Positions 34,297 to 45,526 of a stretch of DNA of 64,000 nucleotides are shown here, piece after piece (position 1 is the first letter of the stretch; each line of letters begins with the position of its first letter). Location: positions 49,839,034-49,903,033 of the forward strand of contig NC_061794.1 in NCBI RefSeq assembly GCF_021462225.1. Direction: 5' to 3'. The stretch comes from Girardinichthys multiradiatus (lineage: Eukaryota; Chordata; Actinopteri; Cyprinodontiformes; Goodeidae). The translations under genes were made by a program, and so were the position numbers. The notes below the pieces were generated by a model, which saw nothing but the letters and a program-made list of their open reading frames with translations, was not told the origin of the DNA and ran no database searches.

Positions 34297-34718
34297 GTAG
34301 GAGCCATAAATGAAATTGGGCTGCTTTGTAAGATGTGTAATTGTTTGGATTTGGAATTGTTGTTTATATTTTTTGTTGCTGTTTGTTTGTTAATGCGTGG
34401 GTCAGCTGGAGATGGGTGGAGTTCAGGTGATTGGGCAAATTAACCCACCTGCCTGAGTGTCAGGAGGGAGGAGATGGGGTGTGTGGGCTGCAGTATTTTT
34501 TGTTGGCCACTAACAATCGAGATCTTTGAGATTTGTGTTCATTAAGTCATATTTTTGGACATGTTATTCTAAGTTGATCATTTTTCCTTAATACTATAAT
34601 TAAAAGACATTTACTTTGGACTTTAGTGGATTATTTTTCTATAACAAGCACGTCGGACAAGGAACGGCCCAACATCAGCCTCTCAGCGGCTTGTTTGTCT
34701 CGTGAAGTCGCTGAAATA
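34297..34718 (+). repeat. 3' LTR of BEL/Pao element
   Basis: 422 bp, starting TGTAGGAGCC and ending GTCGCTGAAATA before the target duplication TTGAC. It keeps the 90-bp block missing from the 5' LTR (34486-34575 approximately). Confidence 0.9.
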
Positions 34719-35409
34719 TTGACTTTGCAGCAATCCCTCATACTGAGCATGCATGTAGCGACAGTGGAGAGGAAAAACTTCCTTTTAACAGGAAGAAACC
34801 TCCAGCAGAACCAGAACAAGGCTCAGTGTGAGCGGCCATCTGCCACGACCCACTGGAGGTTTGAGAGAACAGAGCAGAGACACAAGGAGAACAAAGAAGC
34901 ACTGATCCAGGAGTACTTTCTATGGGAAGGAAAAGTAAATGTTAATGGATGTAGCTCCTTTAGTCGTTTCATCTAGAAAGAAAGAACAGATAAACTCTGA
35001 TCCAGTTTTCAAGGTTAGAGTCTGAAAGAGAGCACATAGAGTTAGTCACAGTAGAAGCTCAGACAGTAGCCATGTCTAGGAGAGAGAAAGGGTTAAACAC
35101 TGAAAGACAGGGCTATGTGGATCATCTGTAGAAGGTGAGCATTAAGTTGTTGCCAGCAGAAGCTTGGACTTTGCCCCCCTCCAGGAAGGTACCACAGCTA
35201 AACACAAAGCCAGGCCAGGTGTAGCTTCTAGGAAGAGAATAAACAGAGAGAGAACATAAAGTTAAAAGCTGAAATAACAGCAAATAATGCAAAATTGGAG
35301 AGTAGTATGAGAATGTAGCGAAGAGGATGAAAGTGGTCATTATGTCCTCCAGCAGCCTAAGCCTATAGCAGCATAACTACAGAGATAGCTCAGGATAAAC
35401 TAAGCCACT

Positions 35410-35769
35410 CTAACTATAAGATTTATCAAAAAGGAAAGTTTTAAGCCTAGCCTTAAAAGTAGACAGGGTGTCTGCCTCACGGACTAAAACTGGGAGCTGG
35501 TTCCACAGGAGAGGAGCCTGATAACTAAAGGATCTGCCTCCCATTCTACTTCTAGAGACTTTAGGAACCACCAGTAAACCTGCAGTCTGAGAACAAAGTG
35601 CTCTGTTAGGAACATATGGACCAATCAGATCTCTGATGTATGATGGAGCTAGATCATTAAGGGCTTTATATGTGAGGAGGAGAATTTTAAATTCTATTCT
35701 GGATTTAACAGTGAGCCAATGAAGGGAAGCTAAAATAGGAGAAATATGATCTCTCTTTTTAATTTTCAT
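35410..35769 (-). pseudogene. L2 ORF2 C-terminal domain (copy B)
   Basis: 119 codons from KIKKRDHISPILASLHWLTV to STFKARLKTFLFDKSYS, equivalent to the second half of 17081-17662 in copy A. The first half (SFKSHIKQ to NAAAR) is deleted. It overlaps the end of the RT frame in another phase. Confidence 0.85.
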
Positions 35770-37132
35770 CAGAACTCTTGCTGTCTTCTACAAGCATGTC
35801 TTCAAGACAACTATTTAAATGACAGAAAGTCATCCAAGTTTTTATATCTTCAAGACATGCTTGTAGTCTATCTAACTGGTTGGGCTCATCAGGATTTATG
35901 GATAAGTAAAGCTGAGTATCATCAGCATAACAGTGAAAATTTATCCTATGCTGCCTGATAATTTGACCTATTGGAAGCATATATATAGTAAAGAGAATTG
36001 GCCCAAGTACTGAACCCTGTGGTACTCCACAATTAACCCTGAAGTTTAAAGATGGTTTATCATTTACATGAACAAACTGGAATCTGTCAGACAGATAAGA
36101 TTTAAACCAGCCTAGCGCTGTTCCCCTGATCCCTACAGCATATTCCAGCCTTTCTAAGAGAATATTATGATCGACTGGATCAAATGCAGCACTGAGATCT
36201 AACAGAACCAGAACAGACACAAGTCCATTATCTGAGGCCATAAGAATATCATTAGTGACTTTCAGCAGAGCTGTTTCAGTGCTATGATGAGCTCTGAAAC
36301 CTGACTGAAACTCTTCAAACAGGTCATTGTTGTATAAATGTTCACACATTTGATTAGCAACTATTTTCTCAAGAATTTTAGATAATAATAGAAGATTGGA
36401 TATAGGTCTGTAATTTATTAAATCATCTCGATCAAGCGAAGGTTTCTTAAGTAAAGGTTTAATTACAGCTAACTTAAAAGCCTGTGGTTCTGATCCATTT
36501 ACTAAAGATAGGTTAATCATATCTAAAATGGGGCTGGTAATCAGAGGGAACACTTCCTTAAATAATTTGGTTGGGATTGGGTCTAACATACAAGTTGAAG
36601 GTTTAGATGAAGCTAATATTTCTGATAACTCAGGAAGCTCCACAGGATCAAAACAGTCCAAACACAAATCAGGTTCTGCAGTTATTTCCAATGTTGTCTC
36701 ACTTGCTGAGGATGAAGTAATCATCTTCAGGAGTATGTCAAAGATTTTCTTTTTAATAGAATCAATTTTATTTAAGAAGAATCCCATAAAGTCATGACTG
36801 CTGAGAGCTAAGGGAATGGATGGCTCAACAGAGCTATGACTCTGTGTAAGTTTAGCAACTGTACTAAAGAGAAACCTAGGATTATTCTTGTTCTCTTCTA
36901 TTAATGATGAGAAATAAGCTGTTCTAGCTTGGTGAAGTGTCTTTTTATACAACAGTAGGCTATTTTTCCAGATTAAGTAGGAATCCTCTAGGTGTGTAGA
37001 GCGCCATTTTCTCTCCAATTTTATAACATTGTGCTTTAAAGTACGCAGCTCTGAATTAAACCAAGGAGCTAGCCTCCTATTAATAATTACCTTCTTTTTC
37101 AAGGGGGCTGCATTGTCTAATGCATCACGCAA
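35759..37132 (-). pseudogene. L2 ORF2 reverse transcriptase
   Basis: 457 codons. The linker has KLERKWRSTHLEDSYLIWK. The reverse transcriptase follows: NYRPISNLLLLSKILEK, FQSGFRAHHSTETALLKV, motif A VLLDLSAAFDPVDHN, motif B CGVPQGSVLGPILF and the catalytic YADD in FHCYADDTQLYLS. After WMTFCHLNS the element has lost the segment up to VLMKIKKRD; at the junction is a short inverted duplication, which adds the odd residues CLEDMLVEDS. The N-terminal start is arbitrary since the element is truncated and a stop lies upstream. The palm is intact but the thumb is broken. Confidence 0.85.
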
Positions 37133-37352
37133 TGATGAAGAAACACTATGAACAAAACAATCAATTTATGAAGGGGCAGAAACAGAATTATTGCCCTCCA
37201 CTGTGTTTTTTAGTGATAATGAGGAAATTAAAAGTGGAACAGATTCTTTAAAGGTTGTTACAGCATCGCCTGATAATGATCTACTATAATAAAATTTTCT
37301 TTCAGGTGTGGAGTACTCGGTTAAATTAAACTCAAAGGTTATTAAGAAATGT

Positions 37353-38140
37353 TATTAGTCTCATCCACACCTGCATCAAACTGAATATTCACTTGGATTA
37401 AATTACCTGCTCTGTGTTTTATCTTATAGACAGAAACAAACTTGAAGAAGCCTAAACCGCCTCCTTGTGGCTGCTTAACGAACTGCCCACGTCAGTTTTA
37501 TTATTGGGACCTCAAACACCACCAACAGGGGGTGCTACATCTACAAGAATTTGGACTGGAATCTGATTTCATTTATTTATATCACAAACATTTAATTTCC
37601 ACAGTGACGGGATGTTTGTTTAAATTCATGCAAAAATCACAAAAACATTAGAAATAAGGAAGTAAAATAAAATTTAATGCATGTGTTTGAACATGAATAA
37701 CTTGGAGAACTTTAAAAAGATTCAGATAAAATGGAACTAAAACATCAAAGACACACAAATCAGTCACAAATTAAAGAAATTAGAAAACCAAACGTTTCAT
37801 TTCAGTTTTATTTTAAAGCAAAATGAGGTTACAGAAGATTTGTATTGAAATGTTTGAAGAGACAAATAAAAGGCATTCTTTACTGATAAAATAAAATAAA
37901 CAGACAAGAAGAAAACAATTTGTTTGAAATTGAAAACATTGGATTTTATAAATCCAATATTTTAATGTTTATTTTAAAATGTTTTTTTAAATAAACTTGA
38001 TATTTTACAGATTCGTTTTTGGACCATCAGACACTCTGCTCTCTAAAATTAATATCAAATTAAAATAAAGTTATTAAATTATATGATCAGACTTTAAAAA
38101 AATTCTTAATAGTGTTGGGGTTACTTTGCTGAGGAAGTAG
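37353..38140. other. AT-rich intergenic sequence
   Basis: No gene or repeat recognised; includes a 9-bp palindromic ATTGGATTT/AAATCCAAT near 37940-37960. Confidence 0.4.
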
Positions 38141-38144
38141 ACTG

Positions 38145-38410
38145 TTTGCTGCAAAGTCAACACCAGTGACTCTCCACTGTCTCTACATGCTCATCCAGGA
38201 GGAGTGAATGCTGCAAGTCACTGACTGGATGCAATCTGCTGGGTTTCCTTAGATAGAAAAACTTTTTATCCAATTTGAATAAATAACTGAATCTGACTGA
38301 ACTGTTCAATGGTTACAATTAATTGGAATGTATGAACCTGACTGTTGTGAAGAACCTTGAGACGACATGTGTTGTGAATTGGCGCTATATAAATAAACTG
38401 AATTGAATGA
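38145..38410 (+). mobile_element. L2-type LINE 3' tail
   Basis: Forward-strand tail matching 27270-27506 in inverse orientation: GCAAAGTCAACACCAGTGAC, CATCCAGGAGGAGTGAATGC, ending TTGGCGCTATATAAATAAAC with CTGAATTGAATGAA. Only the last 265 bp of a LINE (or of a SINE sharing that tail). Confidence 0.75.
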
Positions 38411-38690
38411 ACTACACCTCCCAGCATCCATTGCAGCTCGGACATCGCAGCAGAGGCTAGTCCCTGGATAGCAGAGCATCATTGCTTCTTGCGTTCACTC
38501 GATGCAACAGAAGCAACCAGTCCCTGCAACCAGTAGATTTCCCATTGATCCTGATCGAAGACCTGAAATATAGCAGTTTGCACGAGTGTTGGGTATTGTT
38601 GGGTTCAAAGGTGTAAAAACAAAGGCGATAAAACAGCAAAGAGAAGTTTTGATTAGATACCGAGAATCAGAAGCAGTGAAGGTGAGCAAA
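38411..38690 (+). promoter_or_regulatory. ZNF143-motif promoter-like block with possible leader exon
   Basis: Starts with ACTACACCTCCCAGCATCC (38411-38429), close to the ZNF143/Staf promoter consensus ACTACAnnTCCCAGnATGC. It continues with CpG-containing sequence to about 38680. A strong donor-like GAAG|GTGAGC is at 38678-38687. This would fit a transcription start and first non-coding exon on the plus strand, between slc6a8 and slc35a2. No downstream exon could be identified. It may instead be a transposon leader or chance. Confidence 0.3.
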
Positions 38691-41290
38691 CTTTGCAACT
38701 AAGCATCGATCATCGACGAGTGTGTCTGGCTAATATTCAGAGGAAACACAAGCTATCGAATACGGCGCGGATCATCACTTTATTAGCGGTGAGGATGTTT
38801 TGAAACGTTTCAAACAAGAACCAAACTGTGACGCTGTCAGTCAGTTGATAGAGTATTGAACAGATTGCTGTACAATTTGTACTTTTTAGGCAGACCTGCA
38901 GACTTGTATGACAGATCCAACCCAGACTGGGTCCCAACCAGGAGGTTAACCTGAAAAGATGCAGGCTTTGTCCCTGACATTATGTATCTGCAGTCAGATT
39001 ATGTAGTAATGGTAATTTGATGAACAGTATTTAGGAAAATGCTGCTTTGTGACAGTAATAATTAATAATCAATTAATAAACCGCATTGCATTATAATTAA
39101 TAAAATACACATAAATGATCACGCAGTCATGATGGTGTAATGCATTATTTGACATTTTATCCATTTATTGTTATTGTTCTTTAATATCTGCATTATTCTT
39201 GTTTCTTAGATCAGAGCATTTCAATGTTGAATGTTTTAAACTGTTTCTATCTTAAAGGACTGAAGTACTCGTCATATTTAAGGTGTCAGTCCTGAAAGCA
39301 GGGTCAGGCTATAAGCATATAACTTGATGTAGTTCAGTAAAAAGCCTTTAAATGCGTTCCGTATAATTTATTTGTACGTCATAACAAACATGACACTGTC
39401 AATGTCACACAAAGAAAACATAATACCATTAGCATGTGCACAAAGTATGAAACAAAAAGAACTACAAAATGTACATGTGCACATTTCTTCTTGTTGCATC
39501 ACATGTGCTTGAAAAAAAGGATGAAAGTACCTAAATACTTCAAGGACCGTAGTTTCTCCATAGTTTAGGCATTTTTTGTGAATTAAATAATTCTCAGTGT
39601 CTAGGTGATTGCTGGGAGAGAATCTAACTCCGCTGACATGTTGCATCTGTCCGCCTCGTATGGATCTATACCGATTACAGCGATCTTTGCTTCGTACTTA
39701 TTTAAGGACACAACATTTAAAGGGTCTCTGTGACGAACTCCAGCACTTGAAAAAACCCACACAAAACAAATAAAAGTTGCAGTAATGCAGCTCGTAATGC
39801 ATTTCCTATGTAACGCCGTTTACAGGTATACTATCAACATGGTGCAATTCCGGATTCAGTGAATTCCAGTCCGGTTTTGTGGAAATGATCTAAATTTGTA
39901 AAAATATATTAAAAATTTAAGAATTGAATTGCTGTTGTAATGGCAATGATTTAATTTTTTCAAACAATTTTCATGGACTGTCCTTTATTTTACCCTTTCT
40001 GCTCCGTTTTTCATGGTAAAGTGCACTTTTTTGTTGTTAATAATTTTTAATGATAATAATTTAATGATAATTATTAATAAGTAGCCCAATAGTCTCAATC
40101 CCATAGTCTACTTTTAATATCTATTCGTTGTGAATGATTTGGGTTAGGAATTACAAATTATCATTTATGATTTTTAATTATAGTTCTTCATAGAAATTCA
40201 TAATCAAATAATTGTAATTGCAATTGTTTCTGCCTAAATAATAATACAGTCTGCTTTTACTTTGAAATATTCAGCTAATATTCTGTCAGCATCAGGGGCG
40301 ATTAAAGGAGACGGTTTCCCTAACCCACCTCACAGAGACAGAACCACAGCTCCCCTTCCCAGTAGGTTCTGCATTTGGTTTAAGGAGGAGCTCAGTCCGT
40401 TGTGTCTGTCTGGACGAAGAGCTGAAAGAGAAGCTGCTGCTCTGAGCCAAAACATGATATTTCAGAGACTTTCTGAAAACTGGGACAACAAAATAAAGGC
40501 CGAGCAGATCTACTTTCAGTGACAGCCAAGAAAAAGCAATGGAACAAAATGGGACAAAAGCTGATCTTGATGCAGATAAATGAATGCTGATATTTCCTTT
40601 CTTCTCTTATTGTGAAGGGCAACAATATGAGTCACTTGACTAAGATCTGGTTATTGTTTTTAGCTAAAAGTCTGAGTTTAGAAACAACAGCTTTTAAAAA
40701 CAAGTTCATGTCTTTGCCGACGATATTTAAATTAAAGTATTTATCACAATAAGATGATATGTAAGCCATAATGTGTTTCTACTAAAACAACTGGACTGTT
40801 TCCAAGTTTAAACTGACCGAATGCTGGAGAGTAATAAATTGGCCCGTTTTCAGGTTCCTTTACCTCTCAAGGCAGAACAAAGACACTTCAGTCATGGAGC
40901 AGCAGAACCTGTTGGAGTGATGCTGTTTGGCATTTTAATTTGAAAAGACTGGACCTCAGCAGACAGGAAGTAGGAGCTGGTCTCAGGATCCTTTCTCTTT
41001 TCCTGAACACCTGCAGGATGGATAAAGAAGGAGGAAAATTAGGAAAGGGATGATGACTGAATATTCATAGTGACAGTCTCATCTGAGGATACAAAGTAAT
41101 GATTTCTAAGGTCTGAAAGTATTTAAAAAACTGACTTTCCATAAACAGGATGTTCCCCGGCAGATTTAATGATCAAACAAGGTGAAGGAATTAAACCAAT
41201 CTCCCTGAAGCTCCTCTGCATGTCATTCAGAATCTGACCAGAGTACCATTCCAGAGCCAACAGCAGCACGTATTCCGTTCTGTTCTCTAA
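38691..41290. other. intergenic, nothing recognised
   Basis: AT-rich sequence with short frames (for example 40262-40522) that show no known domain. Confidence 0.4.
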
Positions 41291-41321
41291 ATCTTTCAAA
41301 ATTCCCTGCTCGTACTCGTCG

Positions 41322-41573
41322 TCATCTGCTGCATCCGGGACCGGGTTGTGGGGGCAGCAGACTCAGTAGAGATACCCAGACGTCCCTCTCTCCTGACACC
41401 TCCTCCAGCTCCTCCGAGGGGAGCCCAAGGCGTTCCCAGGCCAGCCGAGAGACATAGTCCCTCCAGCGTGTCCTGGGCCATCCCCTGGGCCTCCTCCCGG
41501 TGGGACGTGCCTGGAACACCTCCCGAGGAAGGCGTCCAGGAGACATCCGGTATAGATGCCCGAGCCACCTCAA
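41322..41573 (-). pseudogene. RTE/Rex3-like ORF2 C-terminal tail
   Basis: Begins RWLGHLYRMSPGRLPREVFQ and continues ARPTGRRPRGWPRTRWRDYV, then SRLAWERLGLPSEELEEVSG and DVWVSLLSLLPPQPGPG. This is the terminal region of Rex3-like ORF2, here joined out of frame to the linker rather than to the thumb. A residual reading in another phase (41296-41619) is a shadow. Confidence 0.8.
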
Positions 41574-42028
41574 CTGGCTCCTCTCGATGTGGAGGAGCAG
41601 CAGTTCTACTCCCTGCCACTGTGGAGCATTTTAACCACCTCTGTGACTTCAGCCTGGGTGATGAAAGAGTCCAACCCCGAGTCCCCAGCCTCTGATTCCA
41701 CCAGGGAATGCGTGATGGCAGGATTGAGGAAATCCTCGAAGTACTCCTTCCACCGCCCGATAATGTCCCCAGTCGAGGTCAGCAGCTCCCCAACCCCACT
41801 GTAAACAGTGTTGGTGAAACACTGCTTCGCTCCTGAGGCGCTGGACGGTTTGCCAGAATTGTTTCGAGGCCAACTGGTAGTCCTTCTCCATGGTCTCACC
41901 GAACTCCTCCCAGGCCCAAGTTTTTGCCTCTGCCACAGCCCGGGCCATGGCACGTTTGGCCTCATGGTACCCGTCAAACACAGCCAACCACAGCCGATAG
42001 AACTCCTCCTTCAGCTTGACATCATCCC

Positions 42029-42968
42029 TTACTGTTGGTGTCCACCAGGGGGTTCGGGGATTGCTGCTGTGACAGGCACTGCAGACCTTACGGCCGCAGC
42101 TATGGGCAGCAGCATCGACATTGACTTTTGTCTCGAAATCTGGTCGAAGCTCTCCCAGAGGTGGGAATTGAATACATCCCTGGCCGAGGGCTCCACCAGA
42201 CGTTCCCAGCAGACCCTCACTATGCGCTTGGGCCTGCCAAGTCTGTCTGGCTTTCTCCTCTTCCAGCGGATCCAACTCACCACCAGGTGGTGATCAGTGG
42301 ACAGCTCAGCCCCTCTCTTCACCCAAATGTCCAAAACATGCGGCCGAAGGTCTGATGACACGACAACAAAGTCAATCATCGACCTCCTGCCGACGGTGTC
42401 CTGGTGCCAAGTGCATTGATGGACACCCTTATGTTTGAACATGGTGTTCATTATGGACAATCCGTGACTAGCACAGAAGTCCAATAACAAAACACCACTC
42501 GGATTCAGATCAGGGACGCAAGTTCTTCTGATTACGCCTCTCCAGGTGTTACTGTCGTTTTCCACATGGGCGTTGAAGTCCCCCAGCAGAATAATGGCAT
42601 CCCCGGGATGGGCAGTATGCAGCACAACCGACAGGGATGCCAAGGGTACTCTGCACTACCGCTCGGCCCGTAGGCCGAAATGACAGTCAGAGATCTGTCC
42701 CCAACCTGAAGGCGCAGGCATGCGACCCTCTCATCCACTGGGTAAACCCCAACACAAGACGGCTGAGCTGGTAGGCAACAAGCATACCCACCCCAGCCTG
42801 TTGCCTCTCCCCACGGCCCCCTCCAGAATAAAAGACTGTCCAGCCCCTCTCGAGGAGATGGGTTCCAGAGCTCACACTGTGCGTGGAGGCGAGCCAGACT
42901 ATTTCTAGTCGATATCTCTCGACCTCCCGTACAAGCTCAGGCTCCTTCCCCCCCCAGCGAGGTGACAT
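42029..42968 (-). pseudogene. RTE/Rex3-like endonuclease, frameshifted
   Basis: Three overlapping frames together cover the endonuclease. The first (42687-42968) has SPRWGGKEPELVREVERY. The second (42532-42738) has RLQVGDRSLTVISAYGPSG. The third (42029-42643) has ILLGDFNAHVENDSNTWRG, LDFCASHGLSIMNTMF and ELSTDHHLVVSWIR. GDFNAHV and the TDHH motif are catalytic/metal-binding signatures of LINE endonucleases and both are present. At least two frameshifts prevent translation as one protein. Confidence 0.8.
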
Positions 42969-43300
42969 TCCACGTCCCTAGAGCCAGCCTAAGCATCCGG
43001 AGATCAGGCCACTGAGATCTCCACCTTCGTCTGCTGCCCAATCCTCTTTGCACCGGTCAATCATGGTTCCTCCCTGCAGGTGGTGGGCCCACTGGGGGAT
43101 GCCCTCGTGTCTCCCGTTCGTGCTTGGCCTGGCTGAGTCCTGCGAGGAGCAACCCGGCCACCAGGTGCTGTCTGATGAGTCCTGACCCCAGGCCTGGTTC
43201 CAGAGTGGGACTCCGGCTCTACCATACCGGGTGACGTCACATGCCTCAATTGTATGGTCCTCATGAAGGTGTCTTGAAAATTCCCTGCAAACAATCAATA

Positions 43301-43915
43301 TGACTGAATTTTCATGGGACTGACCTTCAGATGTTAGATTGCCATAAAAGCTCTGGAAACAGAAGCCTGAATATGACCATTGTTACAGAACTGGATCAGA
43401 CTACAGCCTGATGTCTGACCTAGTACTGGTCAAGATCACCACACAACAGTGCAGAAACTGAAGGTTTTCTTCAGCTTTTCCTGAAGGAGGGATAAACTCT
43501 GATTGGACACCTCATGACAAACCTTATAGGCTCAGATAGGAGGCAATCAGAAGCCAAGGATTACAATATGGGAAAGATTAAGAACAACCACTAGATCATA
43601 GGGAATAATGCAATGGAAATTTGTAAGAATTTACAGATTTCTTTTTAAGATTTTGTCAGAATAATCTGGGTCAGTGGATTAGCAGGAGGATTTTTTTTCT
43701 GTTTTAATGAATCGAAACTTACTCCAGAAATGCTCAACATTTGGACTTCAGCAAACCCAGAACTTTACAGCAGTGTGAACTCTTTGAGATGATCTCTAAT
43801 GAAAACCAATCCTCCATGTTCCTGATCCTGCAGCTAATAGATCATCTCTGCAGGATAGAAACTGGTGAAACATATGTTCTTCAAAGTTTCCACCACAGAC
43901 ATTCAGTAGGACAAA
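43301..43915. other. intergenic, nothing recognised
   Basis: No gene or known repeat seen. Confidence 0.4.
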
Positions 43916-43918
43916 CAT

Positions 43919-44397
43919 CAGGGCCCGTATTCCAAAAGATCCTCAGAGTCTCTCAGAGAGCTCCCAACTTAGCCTAAACATTCCTGCCAAGGACTCCTAG
44001 CTTTAGAGTGATTCTGTTCTGCTGAGAGCGACTCTGAGGAGATGAGAGATTCCCATCTTTGTGATGTGTGGTAGACCCCATTGCTAGATGTCATGCTGCC
44101 TTCTAAGAGCTGTGATTGGTTGTTGAAAGAACAAAAAAATGTTCTACTAGTAATCAATGGAGAGAAATGAACCGATAGAATTTAGACGGGATTTAGAAAT
44201 GTTTAAATCATGATGATGAAACTTAGCTAAATTAATGTCACACAGCATCGTGTTTGAACGTAGCTCATTTACAGGCTCATCATTAATCTGATTTAATTAT
44301 GTTTACTCTCCATGCTGAATTGGAGAAAAACTCTTTCTTAGGATGACGTCACTAGGAGCACCTATTAGTCTGAGGGTTCTCTGGGAATATTGGCCCA
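43919..44397. mobile_element. PIF/Harbinger-like MITE (tentative)
   Basis: Left end AGGGCCCGTATTCCAAAAGA with CTCAGAGTCTC, right end complement CTGGGCCAATATTCCCAGAG. The GGGCCCGTATTCnnAAA start and the CTCCTAGCTTTAGAG motif are typical of fish MITEs that I associate with Harbinger. The ends mirror imperfectly. No coding content and no confirmed target duplication. Confidence 0.5.
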
Positions 44398-45160
44398 GAT
44401 CTGCCTGCTGAGCATGTCCATGAGCTGATCGGTTTCATGAGGAAAATCTTGGAAGCTCTTGGCTCCATAGCGATAATGACTTCACCTGAAGTTCGCATCT
44501 TCACTTTCCAAAGAGACGATGTGAACTTCTCTTTGGAAATAAACTTATTGGAGCTGAAATCCTGGTTTCTGTCTCACAAACTGGGTTTTTTGGGGGATTT
44601 TTCACAAATGCAATTAATGAAATGGGATAAAATACCATAAAAACAACAAATGATTAATATTATTACAATGCATGGACTGAGTGAAAAGGTGCCAAGCCCA
44701 GAGACTCTGAAAACCTTCAGTGAGGCAGAAGCATTATGTAATCCACTTGAATGGAGAGTCTGCATCACATTAAGAAAAACTGGAATGATGTTATGAAAAC
44801 TGGATAAGGAGTTTATTCATTTATGTATTTAGTTAAAGTTTAGGGAGATACATTATTTAAAATGTAACATTTGTTTCTAAAGATTTTGTAAATTTTAATT
44901 GTAAATGCTCTTAATCAAAATTATATTTCATATATTTTTTTAATTTATTTGGAATTTATTAGAATTTAAATGTCTAGACATCAAGGATCGTCTTAAAATC
45001 TAAAATTAAATGTAACAATTTATCAAGAAATGAAAAGAAATTACAAAATGTATTATTTCTAATATGTTAATGTAGAGGTAACAGAAATTATAATGAAAAC
45101 AGCTATCTTAAATGAAAGAAAAGCTTTAGCTATTTCTGTTAGGATTTATTCCCACTGAAA
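44398..45160. other. AT-rich intergenic sequence
   Basis: Nothing recognised. Confidence 0.4.
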
Positions 45161-45164
45161 GAGT

Positions 45165-45524
45165 TTGATCATCCCAAGTGTTTAAGTACAAGGCAAATGG
45201 ACTTCTCATTTCTTGAAGACGTTTTGCTTCTCATCAAAAAGGCTTCTTCAGTTCTAAACATGGTTGGAAGTAACGGGGTTATAAGTTGTAGTTAGGACAA
45301 TTACACCAATAGGTCCATTAAGGTCACCCTAGTCACTGGCCCTACCCACTATTCAGCTCACTATTTGGGTTGTTGTTGCTTGATGACCCAAACATTTCCC
45401 TAAAAATGCCATGTCGGTGGTTTGGGTCCTATGTTCCCCGGTGTGATGGCGCCAAGTCTGGGTTGCAGAGCAGGTGTTAGAACGATGAAATCTGAGGTCT
45501 CCTCTGTTTAGCGTTGGTTTAATA
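45165..45524 (-). mobile_element. Penelope-like element 3' remnant
   Basis: On the minus strand, the end of a GIY-YIG coding segment (AACAGAGGAGACCTCAG, NRGGLR-like) is followed by a 3' region with CTGAAGAAGCCTTTTTGATG and AGAAGCAAAACGTCTTCAAG and then GTCCATTTGCCTTGTACTT. I know this tail as that of a common fish Penelope-like retroelement. The upstream part continues after the Tc1-like insertion at 47139-47230. Confidence 0.6.
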
Positions 45525-45526
45525 TA

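Larger units (their letters stand above)
27507..34718 (+). mobile_element. BEL/Pao LTR retrotransposon, non-autonomous
   Basis: A 7.2 kb element bounded by direct LTRs (27507-27838 and 34297-34718) and a 5-bp target duplication TTGAC (27502-27506 and 34719-34723). The order is gag, zinc knuckles, aspartic protease, reverse transcriptase, RNase H, integrase and the C-terminal DUF5641-type domain, the BEL/Pao arrangement. It inserted into an L2 copy of opposite direction. Stops, frameshifts and loss of the RT active-site box make it inactive. A purine-rich stretch before the 3' LTR (TTAGGGGCTGG) may be the polypurine tract. The A-rich segment 34110-34200 is low complexity. Confidence 0.93.
34719..37352 (-). 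mobile_element. L2-type LINE, copy B, 5' truncated
   Basis: Same family as copy A (16009-18770), more than 90 percent similar by eye over shared parts. On the minus strand it runs from 37352 (RT linker) through the reverse transcriptase palm, then a deletion, then the C-terminal domain (35410-35769) and the 3' region, until it is cut by the BEL/Pao insertion at 34718. The remaining tail is 27270-27506. Part of the 3' region present in copy A (about 16795-17075) is missing. Confidence 0.85.
41300..43300 (-). mobile_element. RTE/Rex3-like LINE with reverse transcriptase deleted
   Basis: On the minus strand it holds the leader, the endonuclease (42968 to about 42100), the linker (about 42100-41620) and then the C-terminal tail (41600-41320). 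The whole reverse transcriptase is missing. The join is at about 41617, between the codons for EVVKMLHSG and GVELLLLHIERSQLRWLGH. GC-rich compared with the surroundings, as usual for this family. Frameshifts occur near 42735, 42640 and 42030, so no full frame remains. Confidence 0.85.

Noticed and set aside
38145..38410. Independent SINE call for this tail
   Set aside because: No tRNA- or 5S-like head precedes it; an L2 3' end explains it.
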